Made by a program: the position numbers and the translations under genes. DNA of 48,868 bases from JANMMJ01 sp031373255 (GTDB lineage: Bacteria > Pseudomonadota > Alphaproteobacteria > Rhizobiales > Aestuariivirgaceae). Shown one piece after another: positions 31,994 through 40,466 of this stretch. The notes beneath the pieces are model-generated. The model did no database searches, had not been told where the DNA came from, and saw only the letters and a program-made list of their open reading frames with translations. The stretch is taken from positions 1-48,868 of the forward strand of contig JANMMJ010000297.1 in the NCBI GenBank assembly GCA_031373255.1, read 5' to 3'. Position 1 is the stretch's first letter. Every line of letters starts with the position of its first letter.

Positions 31994-32608
31994 TCAGAGC
32001 ATGGCCCGGACGTGCTGAGCGATCTGGCGGGCGACGTCGTCCATGTCCTGGGCAGCGTCGATCAACTTGCAGCGGGAGGGATCGGTCTGGGCAATGATCA
32101 TGAAGCCGCGGCGCAAACGCTGATGGAACTCGATGCCCTTGCGTTCGAAGCGATCCTCGGCGTCCTCGCCGCGCTCCCTGGCACGGGCCAGCCCCACCTT
32201 CGGATCGAGATCGAGGATGAGGGTCAGTCGGGGGCGGGTGCTGCCGACAATGGCGCGTTCCAGCGTATCGATCAGAGCCAGGTCGCAGTCACCGGCATAG
32301 CCCTGATAGGCGCGGGTCGAATCCATGAAGCGGTCGCAGAGCACAATTGCACCGCGCTTCAAGGCAGGACGGATCGTCTCGTTCAAGTGATTGTCGCGGG
32401 CGGCATAGTTGAGCAGCGCTTCGGCTTCAGGGGACCAGCGGCTGGTATCGCCCGATACCAGCAGGGCGCGAAGCGCTTCGGCCGAAGGCGAGCCGCCGGG
32501 TTCTCTCGTCGTGACAACGTCGAGGCCTTCGCCGCGCAGCGTGGCAGCGAGGAGACGGATATGGGTCGACTTGCCACCGCCCTCGCCGCCTTCGAAGGTG
32601 ATGAGCAT
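31994..32608 (-). CDS. tmk: Thymidylate kinase
   Basis: A 204-residue P-loop kinase converting dTMP to dTDP. The P loop is FEGGEGGGKSTHIRLL, the DR motif is LCDRFMDSTRAYQGY, and TREPGGSP holds the substrate-binding Arg-Glu-Pro region; the lid is around ARERGEDAEDRFE. Length is standard. The gene follows dacA by 10 bases and precedes holB by 3, in the rlpA-dacA-tmk-holB order. Confidence 0.96.
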   Translation of the reverse strand: MLITFEGGEGGGKSTHIRLLAATLRGEGLDVVTTREPGGSPSAEALRALLVSGDTSRWSPEAEALLNYAARDNHLNETIRPALKRGAIVLCDRFMDSTRAYQGYAGDCDLALIDTLERAIVGSTRPRLTLILDLDPKVGLARARERGEDAEDRFERKGIEFHQRLRRGFMIIAQTDPSRCKLIDAAQDMDDVARQIAQHVRAML

Positions 32609-32618
32609 GCCCGTTGCC

Positions 32619-33773
32619 TCAGCCGCCGAAGATCATGATGAGCACACTGTCTAGCGCCTTGCGCCACATCGAGTCGATAGGCTCGACCGTTCCTGCGGTT
32701 TTCACATCCACTTCCGAGATCGCCAGTCCGGACGAAGAAAACCTGATGTAGCCGGCCTTTTCTCCGGATTTCACCGGCGCCATCAGCGGCCCGGTGTAAT
32801 GCAGCTGAACTTCAAAGTTGGCCTGTTCGTCTGGTGAGAGCATAAGGCGCACGTCGTTCGCCGTGACGAGATCGACCCAGTTGGCATTTCCGCCCCACAC
32901 GCGCGCCTGGCCAATCTTGTCACCAGCGGCGTACACATTGACCGTCTTGAACTGGCGGAAGCCCCAATCCAGAAGTTTCTGGGCCTCCTGCTTGCGATCC
33001 TTGATGGACGTGAGGCCAGCGATCACCATGATCAGGCGGCGGCCCTCCCTGACTGCCGATCCGGTGAGGCCATATCCCGCCTCCTTGGTGTAACCGGTCT
33101 TCATGCCATCGGCGCCTGGATAATCCGCCAGAAGCGGATTGCGATTCTGCTGCCTGATCTTGTTCCAGGTGAACTCAGGCTCGCTGTAGAATTTGTAATA
33201 TTCAGGAAAATTGTCGATGATGTATTTGGCGAGAATGGAGAGCTCGCGCACGCTCATGCGATGCTCGGGATCGGGGAGGCCGGTGGCATTCCTGAAAACG
33301 GCCTGCTTCAGGCCAAGCTCGCGGGCGCGCGCCGTCATGCGCGAGGCGAAGGCCTCCTCGGAACCGGCCATGCCCTCGGCAATTGCGATACAGGCGTCAT
33401 TGGCCGACTGAATGACCACACCGTGGATCAGGTCCACGAGTTTCACGCGCGAATTGAGAATGGCATACATGGTCGAGCCGCCGGAAGATGCACCGCCATT
33501 GCGCCAGGCGTTTTCGGTAATGAGAAATTCCTGATCGAGTGTCAGAGAACCGGCCTTGAGCCCCTCGAAGACCATGATCATGGTCATCAGCTTGCTCATG
33601 CTGGCCGGCGGGATCAGTTCGTCGGCATTCTTCTCGAAGAAAACCTTGCCGGACTTGGCATCGATCAGGATGGCATTTTTCGCCACGGTTTCGAAGGCAG
33701 GCTGCTGCGCCGTCGCGGGACCCGCAACCAGAACCAGAAACGAAAAGACGATGAATGCAAGGCGGATTCGCAT
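32619..33773 (-). CDS. dacA: D-alanyl-D-alanine carboxypeptidase (PBP5/6 type)
   Basis: A 384-residue serine peptidase that trims the terminal D-alanine from peptidoglycan pentapeptides. A signal peptide (MRIRLAFIVFSFLVLVAGPATA) precedes an S11 domain with the three penicillin-binding motifs: SMSK (nucleophile Ser), SAN and KTG (GMKTGYTKEAG). A C-terminal PBP5-type beta domain (about 285-375) and a final amphipathic helix (WRKALDSVLIMIF) probably anchor it to the membrane. I start at ATG 33773; an ATG at 33794 would add seven residues. rlpA lies upstream across an 87-base gap. Confidence 0.94.
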   Translation of the reverse strand: MRIRLAFIVFSFLVLVAGPATAQQPAFETVAKNAILIDAKSGKVFFEKNADELIPPASMSKLMTMIMVFEGLKAGSLTLDQEFLITENAWRNGGASSGGSTMYAILNSRVKLVDLIHGVVIQSANDACIAIAEGMAGSEEAFASRMTARARELGLKQAVFRNATGLPDPEHRMSVRELSILAKYIIDNFPEYYKFYSEPEFTWNKIRQQNRNPLLADYPGADGMKTGYTKEAGYGLTGSAVREGRRLIMVIAGLTSIKDRKQEAQKLLDWGFRQFKTVNVYAAGDKIGQARVWGGNANWVDLVTANDVRLMLSPDEQANFEVQLHYTGPLMAPVKSGEKAGYIRFSSSGLAISEVDVKTAGTVEPIDSMWRKALDSVLIMIFGG

Positions 33774-33860
33774 GGCCGGGAAACTAGAGGCCATGGACCC
33801 TGAAATCAACGCGCTCGGCGTTACTATCCCATAAACTTCACGTGCAATTGCCACATGTCA

Positions 33861-34811
33861 TCACAGAAAGCCCTGGGCGACGATGACCCGGGCATCGCCA
33901 TGACCGGTGTGAACCACCTGCTGTAGTGCCGCACCGGCCTGTTCGGCGTTGGCTATGGGCCCTACGCGCACACGGTAGACAGTGCCCTGCGACCCTTCCA
34001 GCGGCATGACCTGGACAGGCCCGACACCGGCGAGTGATTCGCGTGTCCGCTCGGCGTTTCCGGCATCGGCGAAGGTGCCGACCTGGACGTAATATTCGCC
34101 CTCAGTGGAAGCCGTCTGGAACGGCTGCCCAAGGGGTTGAACAGCAACAATCTGGGTGGCGCGTGCTTGAACCTGAGGAGCCTCCGCATACTGGCCGCCT
34201 GCCCTGCCATCGGCCCGGGCAATCATCTGGGGCAGAGACGTGCCACGGGAAAGTTCGCGATTCATGGCGACGAGATGCGACCCGTTGTCGTTGAGCGGGG
34301 CTGGACCGATGTATTGCACACGGACTTCGGCCTTGCCCTTGTCCCGGAATGCAAGCACTTCTGCAGATCGTTTCGAGAGGTCGATGATGCGCGTGCCAAC
34401 GAAGGGACCGCGATCATTGATGCGCACGATAACTTCGCGGCCATTTTCGAGATTGGTGACCTTGGCGTAGCTCGGTATCGGTAGCGTTGCGTGCGCAGCA
34501 GTGAGGTCATTCATGTTGAACCACTCGCCGTTGGATGTCTGGCGGCGGTGAAACTGCGGGCCATACCACGACGCGATACCTGCCTTGTCATAGTTTGGCT
34601 GTTCCCTGGGTTCAAACCAGCGTCCAGCAACCTGATAGGGTTTTCCGACCTGATAGCGGCCACCGCCCTTTGGCATCGGACCCGAGCCCTGGTAATAGGG
34701 ACTTCCCTTGCCGGCGAACGGATCGAGGCTGGCCGATTTCTGGCTTGAGCATCCCGCCAGCGCGACGCAGGTCACAGCAATGACGGCTATAGCTATCGTT
34801 GATCGGCGCAT
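33861..34811 (-). CDS. rlpA: RlpA-like septal peptidoglycan lipoprotein
   Basis: A 316-residue lipoprotein with signal peptide and lipobox (VALAGC, Cys near 20). A double-psi beta-barrel domain shows the family signature GIASWYGPQFHRRQTSNGEW, LTAAHATLP and RINDRGPFVGTRIIDLS. A C-terminal SPOR domain (about 235-316, with YYVQVGTFADAGNAERT) binds denuded septal glycan. RlpA proteins act as lytic transglycosylases or septal ring proteins. I prefer ATG 34811 over a GTG two codons upstream. It precedes dacA on the same strand, and both act on septal or lateral wall. Confidence 0.93.
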   Translation of the reverse strand: MRRSTIAIAVIAVTCVALAGCSSQKSASLDPFAGKGSPYYQGSGPMPKGGGRYQVGKPYQVAGRWFEPREQPNYDKAGIASWYGPQFHRRQTSNGEWFNMNDLTAAHATLPIPSYAKVTNLENGREVIVRINDRGPFVGTRIIDLSKRSAEVLAFRDKGKAEVRVQYIGPAPLNDNGSHLVAMNRELSRGTSLPQMIARADGRAGGQYAEAPQVQARATQIVAVQPLGQPFQTASTEGEYYVQVGTFADAGNAERTRESLAGVGPVQVMPLEGSQGTVYRVRVGPIANAEQAGAALQQVVHTGHGDARVIVAQGFL

Positions 34812-34914
34812 TCCCACTCACCCGTTCATAGGCCCCCCGGCCCATATCAGGGTGTTGTCGCAGTGACACAGTAAAGGTTGCGTTGAAAACTATGGTTAAG
34901 AGTTTGTTGCGCCG

Positions 34915-35823
34915 TCAGTTGGCCGATGAATCTGTCTTGGCAGCTTCGGCGGGGGCTTCAGCAACGGGGGCAGCTTCCGAACTATCGGTCTTGGGTAACA
35001 GGGGTGTTTCAGCTTGTGCCGCCGGCTGCGTGGTATTCTCGGCGGGTGTCGATGGACCGGCTGCGGGAGCGGACTTTTCTTCAGTCACGGTTGTCTTGCC
35101 ATCGGCCGGGTTCAGCAAGGCCGTGAGCCGCTCCTGATTGTCCTTGGCGCGAACATTACCCTTGGCGACCGACTGCTTGTAGAGATCGAGGGCCTTCTGC
35201 TTGTCTTCCGCAACGCCCCAACCCATTTCGTACATGCCGCCAAGGTTGTTCAGGCCCCAGTTGTCACCCTGCTTCGCGGCCAGTTCAAATTGCTCAAAGG
35301 CCTTGCCGAGATCACGCGCCGTGCCCTTGGCGTTGAGATACATGAGGCCAAGATTATTCTGTGCCTCGGCGAGACCGCTTTCAGCGGCGCGGCCATACCA
35401 GAGCCTGGCGTTCTCATCGCTTTTTGGAAAACCAAGGCCGTGCTGGTAGGCATAACCTAGCCAGTTCTGGGCTTCGATGTGACCCTGCTTGGCAGCGCCC
35501 TCATAAAGTTTCGCCGCTGCTTCCGGGTTCTGCTTGACGCCCGGAACACCCTCTTGCACCAGACGACCGAGCCTGAACTGGGCATCGAGGTTGCCCTGTT
35601 CTGCCGCCTTGCGATACCACTTTGCCGCCTCGGCTGTATCGACAGTCGTGTCCTCACCGGTTTCGTAGGCGCGGGCCACCGCGAGTTGGGCTTCTTCGTC
35701 ACCGACCTTGGCGAGTTTCAGCTTCTTGGCGAAGGGTATGGTCTCCAGCGTCTGCGCGGTTGCAAGGGCCGGAACTGCGGCGAGCAGAACGCCTGCAAGG
35801 AACATTGATTTCAAGAAACGCAT
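34915..35823 (-). CDS. Exported Sel1-like (SLR) repeat protein
   Basis: A 302-residue protein with a signal peptide (MRFLKSMFLAGVLLAAVPALATA) and about five Sel1-like repeats between residues 40 and 225, each with the AxxWYxxAAxxGxxxAQxxLG pattern (for example AAKWYRKAAEQGNLDAQFRL, ARLWYGRAAESGLAEAQNNL). The last 75 residues are a low-complexity Ala/Pro/Glu/Thr tail. SLR proteins usually scaffold protein-protein contacts, often in the envelope; no partner is evident. ATG 35823 has GGAG nine bases upstream. It lies 103 bases ahead of rlpA. Confidence 0.86.
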   Translation of the reverse strand: MRFLKSMFLAGVLLAAVPALATAQTLETIPFAKKLKLAKVGDEEAQLAVARAYETGEDTTVDTAEAAKWYRKAAEQGNLDAQFRLGRLVQEGVPGVKQNPEAAAKLYEGAAKQGHIEAQNWLGYAYQHGLGFPKSDENARLWYGRAAESGLAEAQNNLGLMYLNAKGTARDLGKAFEQFELAAKQGDNWGLNNLGGMYEMGWGVAEDKQKALDLYKQSVAKGNVRAKDNQERLTALLNPADGKTTVTEEKSAPAAGPSTPAENTTQPAAQAETPLLPKTDSSEAAPVAEAPAEAAKTDSSAN

Positions 35824-35890
35824 CGACCGTAACTCCACCGTGATCCCTCTCCAAGAACAGCCCAATGTGTCACAATATTGACGTTCGAAC

Positions 35891-36307
35891 TCACTGGATA
35901 CGCACGAATTCCTTGGTCTTGCAGAAGATCGCAAGGCAGCCCTTGACCTTCAGCACATCGCCATCAACCGTCATCCTGGCGTCGTAAGTCCTGCCATCAT
36001 CAGGATTGTAGATCGCGCCCTGCCATTTTCCCTCACCGTCAGGCATCATGTTGTCAAGCAGCGACACACCGATCACGGGGCGCGAGCGGAGCGCCCGGTT
36101 TGGATTTTCCTTGTCGAGTTTGGGATTGCCCCTCTTGTCCAGAGGCTTCTTCAGCGCAACTATCTTGCCGCAGAGACCGCTGCCGCAATGCGCCACCTTG
36201 ACTGTCACCTTGCCATTGGACATTTGCCAAATGCCAGTCGGATCATCCGCCCATGCGCCAGAAATCCCAACCGAAAGAAAGAGAGCCACAAACAGAGATT
36301 TTCGCAT
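35891..36307 (-). CDS. DUF2147 exported protein
   Basis: A 138-residue exported protein. A signal peptide (MRKSLFVALFLSVGISGAWA) precedes a DUF2147 domain recognised from DPTGIWQMSNGKVTVKVAHC, GKIVALKKP, LDNMMPDGEGKWQGAIYNP and the strand GRTYDARM, ending with GDVLKVKGC. The cysteines (CGSGLCG, CLAIFC) may form disulfides. The family is a lipocalin-like periplasmic barrel of unknown function. A 7-base inverted repeat lies directly before the start codon. It is divergent from the class II aldolase gene and 67 bases ahead of the Sel1 gene. Confidence 0.87.
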   Translation of the reverse strand: MRKSLFVALFLSVGISGAWADDPTGIWQMSNGKVTVKVAHCGSGLCGKIVALKKPLDKRGNPKLDKENPNRALRSRPVIGVSLLDNMMPDGEGKWQGAIYNPDDGRTYDARMTVDGDVLKVKGCLAIFCKTKEFVRIQ

Positions 36308-36336
36308 TTCACACCCCCGTATATTGCATGTGTGAA
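36308..36336. repeat. Inverted repeat in the DUF2147/aldolase divergent region
   Basis: TTCACAC (36308-36314) and GTGTGAA (36330-36336) are exact reverse complements separated by 15 bases. On the minus strand the second arm touches the DUF2147 ATG and includes the region after its GGGGG ribosome site, so the mRNA could fold over the initiation region. It could equally be an operator serving both genes of the 96-base divergent gap. Confidence 0.45.
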
Positions 36337-36403
36337 CCATCAACCTGCATTGCCAGACCGTGCTCGCGAGGGTAGATTTCCTCATCGCCCCAACCGGAGC
36401 ACT

Positions 36404-37174
36404 ATGATGAATTCCGTCGCACCACTCAAGCCTACGCATCGATTTGACAGCAGTGAATGGCAAATGCGTGTCGACCTTGCGGCGGCATTTAGGTTGGCGG
36501 TGAAGCATGACTGGCACGAGGCCGTCGCCAACCATTTCAGTCTCGCAACTGCCAATGACGGGTCAAAATTCCTGATGAATCCCAAGTGGATGCATTTCAC
36601 CCGAATCAACGCGACGAACCTTCTGCACCTTGATGCCAATGACGAGGCGACGATGAACCGTCCTGACGCGCCGGATCTTACCGCCTGGTGCCTGCATGGG
36701 CGGCTGCACAAGAATTTGCCTCAGGCCCGCTGCATCCTGCATGTGCACCCGAAATACGCGACGGCCATTGCCTCGCTCGAAGACCCGGAAATCAAGCCAA
36801 TCGACCAGACATCGGCGCGCTACTACAACCGCGTGGCCTATGATCTCGGCTACACCGGAATGGCCAGCAGCGACGACGAAGGCGATCGCCTGGCGCGCAT
36901 CATGGGCAACAAGAGCATCATGATGATGGGCAACCACGGCGTGCTGATTGTCGGCCGGTCGGTGGCCGAGGCTTATGACAAGCTCTACTACCTTGAGCGT
37001 GCCTGCCAGACACTGGTTCTGGCCTATTCAACCGGCAAGCCGCTTCACGTCATGTCGCATGACGTTGCGGAGCGGACGGCACGTGAATGGGAAGACTACG
37101 GCGAGCAGGATGTGGCGCATTTCGAGGAAATGAAGCTTGTCCTCAACGCCCAGGATGCCGGTTACGCCGCTTAG
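36404..37174 (+). CDS. Class II aldolase/adducin family protein
   Basis: A 256-residue protein of the class II aldolase/adducin N-terminal family. These are zinc enzymes such as L-fuculose-phosphate aldolase and ribulose-phosphate epimerase. Metal-ligand candidates are H-x-H in ILHVHPKYATA and the later His in MMGNHGVLIVG; NHFSL near the N-terminus matches the substrate-loop pattern. No sugar-catabolism genes are adjacent, so the substrate is unknown. ATG 36404 has GGAG seven bases upstream; ATG 36407 is also possible. The stop is 2 bases from the convergent OmpA-type gene. Confidence 0.9.
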   Translation: MMNSVAPLKPTHRFDSSEWQMRVDLAAAFRLAVKHDWHEAVANHFSLATANDGSKFLMNPKWMHFTRINATNLLHLDANDEATMNRPDAPDLTAWCLHGRLHKNLPQARCILHVHPKYATAIASLEDPEIKPIDQTSARYYNRVAYDLGYTGMASSDDEGDRLARIMGNKSIMMMGNHGVLIVGRSVAEAYDKLYYLERACQTLVLAYSTGKPLHVMSHDVAERTAREWEDYGEQDVAHFEEMKLVLNAQDAGYAA

Positions 37175-37176
37175 CC

Positions 37177-37833
37177 TCAGGCGACGGGCGCGATCACAAT
37201 TTCAACGCGGCGGTTGATCGCCTTGCCATCAGGCGAATTGTTGCTGGCAATCGGGCGGGTTTCGCCCAGGCCCTGAACCCCGAGGCGGCCGCGATTGACC
37301 TGTTGCGAGGTCAGGTACTGTGCGACCGACGACGCGCGGCGCTGGGAGAGATCATAATTGTGCTGCTCAGAGCCATCGGCATCGGTGTGGCCATAGACTT
37401 CGACGCGGGTGCGGTCGAACTCGTTCAACACAATCGCCACCGAATTAAGCGTGTTGTAAAATTGCGGCTTCACTTCGGAACGATCTATATCGAAGGTGAT
37501 GTTGCTCGGCATGTTGAGGATGATGTTATCGCCCTGGCGGGTGACGGATACGCCGGTGCTGGCAAGACGCTGGCGCAGCTTGGCTTCCTGATTGTCCATA
37601 TAGACCCCGACGCCGCCTCCGGCCAGCGCACCGACGCCAGCGCCGATCAGAGCCGCGGTGCCAGTCTTTGCGCTGGTCGTTGCGCCGACGATGGCCCCTG
37701 CTCCAGCTCCCAGAAGCGCGCCAGTGCCGGCCCCCACGGCAGTATTCGATACTTTCTGTTCGCCTGTATAGGGATCCGTCGAACAAGCGGACACAAACAC
37801 GCCAATGGCGGCAATCACCAGAAGATTACGCAT
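37177..37833 (-). CDS. OmpA-family lipoprotein with glycine-zipper
   Basis: A 218-residue lipoprotein. The signal sequence ends in a lipobox (VFVSAC, Cys near 17). A glycine-zipper region (GAGTGALLGAGAGAIVG and GAGVGALAGGGVGVY, about 34-77) is followed by an OmpA C-terminal peptidoglycan-binding domain (about 100-218) with the conserved VYGHTDADGSEQHNYDLSQR and LGETRPIASN motifs and the NRRVEIVI end. It probably tethers the outer membrane to the wall, like YiaD. ATG 37833 is preceded by GGGGAAA. Confidence 0.92.
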   Translation of the reverse strand: MRNLLVIAAIGVFVSACSTDPYTGEQKVSNTAVGAGTGALLGAGAGAIVGATTSAKTGTAALIGAGVGALAGGGVGVYMDNQEAKLRQRLASTGVSVTRQGDNIILNMPSNITFDIDRSEVKPQFYNTLNSVAIVLNEFDRTRVEVYGHTDADGSEQHNYDLSQRRASSVAQYLTSQQVNRGRLGVQGLGETRPIASNNSPDGKAINRRVEIVIAPVA

Positions 37834-37923
37834 GATATTTCCCCGATTGAATTTGTTGGCGGCGCTTGTGCTGCCGGATTTTGTGTAAACTGTGGCAGGA
37901 GGGGTTAACGCCCGATTAAGCAT

Positions 37924-37955
37924 AAAAATGGCCGCCATACGGGAGCATGGCGGCC
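37924..37955 (-). terminator. Rho-independent terminator of the DUF2852 gene
   Basis: On the minus strand, GGCCGCCAT and ATGGCGGCC form a perfect 9-pair stem around an 8-base loop, followed by ATTTTT. It begins 23 bases after the DUF2852 stop and separates that gene from the OmpA-type gene. Confidence 0.87.
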
Positions 37956-37977
37956 GGAGGTGTCAGGGATTTGAGTA

Positions 37978-38463
37978 TTAGTTCTGGGGATCGACGGCCG
38001 GCGCATTGCGCTCGGCCATGAAGCGTTCAAATTCTTCCTTGTCCTTGGCGCGGCGAACCCGCTCCATGAAGTCGCCAAAAGCCTTCTGATCTTCCTCGAG
38101 TTTGCGGCGCATTTCATCAAGTTTGACGAGTTCGGCGGCCTTGTATTCCTCAAAGGCGTGGTTGCCGGTATGGGTCCGCAGCGTATCGCCCTGATTGTTC
38201 CATGACTTGAAATGTTCGGTCATCGACTTGCCCTTGCCTTTCCATGCTGCCCACGGCATCCCGCTTTCGGCAGAGCCTTTCCAGAGTTCACCCTTCTTCA
38301 TCTTCCAGAAGAGCCCCAAGAGGCCAACCGGCCAGAACACCAGAAATCCGGCGGCAATCGCGCCGATTTCCCATCCAGACCATTTCCCTTTACCCCATGC
38401 GCATGATTTCCGGGTGTGCCCAGTCTCCGAGGTCCCGTCCCATGCACTTGATGCCGTATGCAT
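37978..38463 (-). CDS. DUF2852 membrane protein
   Basis: A 161-residue protein with one membrane segment (WEIGAIAAGFLVFWPVGLLG, about residues 31-50), preceded by a short hydrophilic N-terminus and followed by FWKMKKGELW and a long charged, probably coiled-coil, cytoplasmic tail (about 105-155, rich in Glu/Lys/Arg). This is the arrangement of the alphaproteobacterial DUF2852 family, function unknown. ATG 38463 has GGAG seven bases upstream, so I prefer it to an in-frame start ten codons earlier. A strong terminator follows the gene. Confidence 0.85.
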   Translation of the reverse strand: MHTASSAWDGTSETGHTRKSCAWGKGKWSGWEIGAIAAGFLVFWPVGLLGLFWKMKKGELWKGSAESGMPWAAWKGKGKSMTEHFKSWNNQGDTLRTHTGNHAFEEYKAAELVKLDEMRRKLEEDQKAFGDFMERVRRAKDKEEFERFMAERNAPAVDPQN

Positions 38464-38519
38464 TTCGCATCTCCATGTTAATGTTACGCACATTCACATA
38501 GGAAAGCATCAATCGCACT

Positions 38520-39149
38520 TCAAGACGCGGTGCGCCGATTTTCAGGAACGGGCAACCCGGCATCCTTGAGAAAGGCATCGACCGCACTTCGGGCAAGTTC
38601 GCCGGCATCCATCACGCTTACAGCACCTGAAGCGATAAGACCGGCCATGCCGTGACTGAAGGCCCAGATCTTGAGGGCCAATTCCCGGCTCTTTGAATCA
38701 CCAACGCCAAAGCGCCGGACGACGTTCTGCAAGGCGGCGAAGGCCCGAGCGCCTGCATCGGCCACAGGTGCGCCTACCTGCGGCAGGCCCGAGGAAAACA
38801 TGGCCTGGTAGAGGCCTGGTTCATCCAGCGCAAAGCCGTAATAGGCCGGTCCCATGCGGCAGAGCGCTTCATAGGGGTCGGCAATGCCCTCAACGCTGGC
38901 TTCCAGACGTTGCCGCAGCAGCCCAAAGCCCTCTTCCGCCGTGGCCTCGATCAAGGCATTGCGATCACGGAAATGGCGGTAGGGCGCACTAGCGCTGACG
39001 CCGGCTTCCTTTGACGCCTCGTTCAGGGTGAAGCCCATCGGGCCATGCTCGGCAATCAGCTTGCGCGCCGCTGCGATGAGAGCTTCCTTGAGGTTGCCAT
39101 GGTGATAACCGGGCCTCCCGGCATGCGGCCCGCGGTCCCGCCAGTTCAC
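38520..39149 (-). CDS. TetR/AcrR family transcriptional regulator
   Basis: A 209-residue repressor-type regulator. The DNA-binding domain (about 17-65) has YHHGNLKEALIAAARKLIAE and the helix-turn-helix NEASKEAGVSASAPYRHFRD typical of TetR proteins. The C-terminal domain (about 80-200) is of the WHG type, with ALCRMGPAYYGFALDEPGLY. The start is GTG 39149. The ligand and target are unknown; no efflux or metabolic operon is adjacent, and the nearest genes are dksA (upstream, 33-base gap) and the DUF2852 gene downstream, so cotranscription with dksA is possible. Confidence 0.9.
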   Translation of the reverse strand: MNWRDRGPHAGRPGYHHGNLKEALIAAARKLIAEHGPMGFTLNEASKEAGVSASAPYRHFRDRNALIEATAEEGFGLLRQRLEASVEGIADPYEALCRMGPAYYGFALDEPGLYQAMFSSGLPQVGAPVADAGARAFAALQNVVRRFGVGDSKSRELALKIWAFSHGMAGLIASGAVSVMDAGELARSAVDAFLKDAGLPVPENRRTAS

Positions 39150-39182
39150 GGGCGCTGCCCATCAATTGAGCGCAATTGCCGG

Positions 39183-39599
39183 TCAGTCGTCGCGGTAGAC
39201 CCGCTCACGGCGCTCGTGGCGCTCCTGCGCCTCGATCGACAGCGTGGCGATCGGACGGGCATCGAGCCGGCGCAACGAAATGGGTTCGCCCGATTCCTCG
39301 CAGAAACCGTATGAACCATCTTCAATCCGCTTCAAGGCTGCTTCTATCTTCGAGATCAGCTTGCGCTGGCGGTCGCGGGTGCGCAATTCCAAAGAACGGT
39401 CTGTTTCCGTCGATGCCCGGTCAGCAATATCCGGAAGAACATTGTTGTCGTCCTGCAGATGAGACAGCGTTTCACGACTTTCCCGCAGGATGTCTTCCTT
39501 CCAGGACAGCAGCTTCTGCCGGAAGTATTCGCGCTGCCGCTCATTCATGAACGGCTCATCTTCGCTAGGTTTGTAGTCTTCTTCGACTTCAATCGCCAT
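39183..39599 (-). CDS. dksA: RNA polymerase-binding transcription factor DksA, one-cysteine form
   Basis: A 138-residue DksA. The coiled-coil with its acidic tip (LPDIADRAS, D57, D60 and A62, corresponding to E. coli D71, D74 and A76) is conserved, as is the GSYGFCEESGEPISLRRLDA globular region. The zinc finger is not intact: of the four E. coli cysteines only the first is kept (C100); the others are S103, S121 and A124. DksA binds the RNA polymerase secondary channel and acts with ppGpp in the stringent response. ATG 39599 is preceded by AGGGAAGG. Confidence 0.95.
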   Translation of the reverse strand: MAIEVEEDYKPSEDEPFMNERQREYFRQKLLSWKEDILRESRETLSHLQDDNNVLPDIADRASTETDRSLELRTRDRQRKLISKIEAALKRIEDGSYGFCEESGEPISLRRLDARPIATLSIEAQERHERRERVYRDD

Positions 39600-39651
39600 G
39601 AAAGACCTTCCCTAAAGTGAAAGGAAAACACCCCTTCTCTTGTGGGGCGGG

Positions 39652-39680
39652 CTTATAGCTGGCCACCTTTGCTTCGACAA
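39652..39680 (-). promoter_or_regulatory. Candidate promoter of dksA
   Basis: On the minus strand, TTGTCG (39680-39675), a 17-base spacer, then TATAAG (39657-39652) within CTATAA. Initiation near 39645 would give a leader of about 45 bases before the dksA ATG at 39599. Confidence 0.45.
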
Positions 39681-39700
39681 TAGGATAAGTCGCTTAAAGG

Positions 39701-40447
39701 TTAGTTTCCGCCGGATTCTTCCGGAGTATCCATATCGAGAGGAATCTGCTCCTCGGTGCCATCCAGCGGCTCCTCGTCGTCGCGCAGCAAATCGTCGGAT
39801 TTGGGCATCGGCATTGCGAAATCCGCCGGTACGCTGCTATCGAGGAGGCCTGCGGCCTTGAGCTCCGCAGCACCGGGAAGATCGCCAGGCGAGGACAGGC
39901 CAAAATGGACCAGGAAGGCTTCCGTGGTGCCATAGGTCACCGGCCGGCCGGGCGTCTTGCGGCGGCCGCGCATGCGGGCCCAGCCGATCTCGACCAGCGA
40001 ATCAAGGGTTCCCCTTGAAATCGCAACACCCCTGATGTCTTCAATTTCGGCGCGGGTTACGGGCTGGTGGTAAGCGAGAATGGCGAGGGTTTCGAGTGCG
40101 GCCCGCGAGAGCTTTTTCTGTTCGAGGTGTTCACGGCGCAACAGAAAGCTCAAATCCTCGGCGGTGCGGAGCATCCATTTACCGGCGACCTCGACGATGT
40201 TCACGCCGCGCGTGGCATAGTTGGACTGGAGATCGGCAATAAGAGCGGCAATATCGGTTTCACCCGGCAGATGTGCTGCAATTTCGGCAACGGACAAGGG
40301 CTGCGGGGCGGCAAAGAGGATCGCTTCGACGATGCGCAAATGCTGATCGCGATTGGCGCGCGGGTGCGGGGTAACGACCGAGCCTTCTTCCACAACGTCC
40401 TCGTTTTCAAACTCTATCGCGATCATCTCTCGTGCCGGTTCGGCCAT
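39701..40447 (-). CDS. scpB: Chromosome segregation and condensation protein ScpB
   Basis: A 248-residue winged-helix protein that forms the kleisin complex with ScpA and SMC for chromosome compaction and segregation. The first winged helix holds HLRIVEAILFAAPQPLSVAE; the second has LSRAALETLAILAYHQPVTRAEIEDIRGV and GRRKTPGRPVTYGTTEAFL, both highly characteristic. An acidic C-terminal tail follows. It starts 19 bases after the scpA stop and is cotranscribed with it. Confidence 0.95.
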   Translation of the reverse strand: MAEPAREMIAIEFENEDVVEEGSVVTPHPRANRDQHLRIVEAILFAAPQPLSVAEIAAHLPGETDIAALIADLQSNYATRGVNIVEVAGKWMLRTAEDLSFLLRREHLEQKKLSRAALETLAILAYHQPVTRAEIEDIRGVAISRGTLDSLVEIGWARMRGRRKTPGRPVTYGTTEAFLVHFGLSSPGDLPGAAELKAAGLLDSSVPADFAMPMPKSDDLLRDDEEPLDGTEEQIPLDMDTPEESGGN

Positions 40448-40466
40448 GCTCTTTATTCCTGTTCAA

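Noticed and set aside
39620..39650. CCCC/GGGG hairpin with a T-rich flank before dksA
   Set aside because: The stem has only four or five pairs and lies in the dksA leader rather than after a gene.
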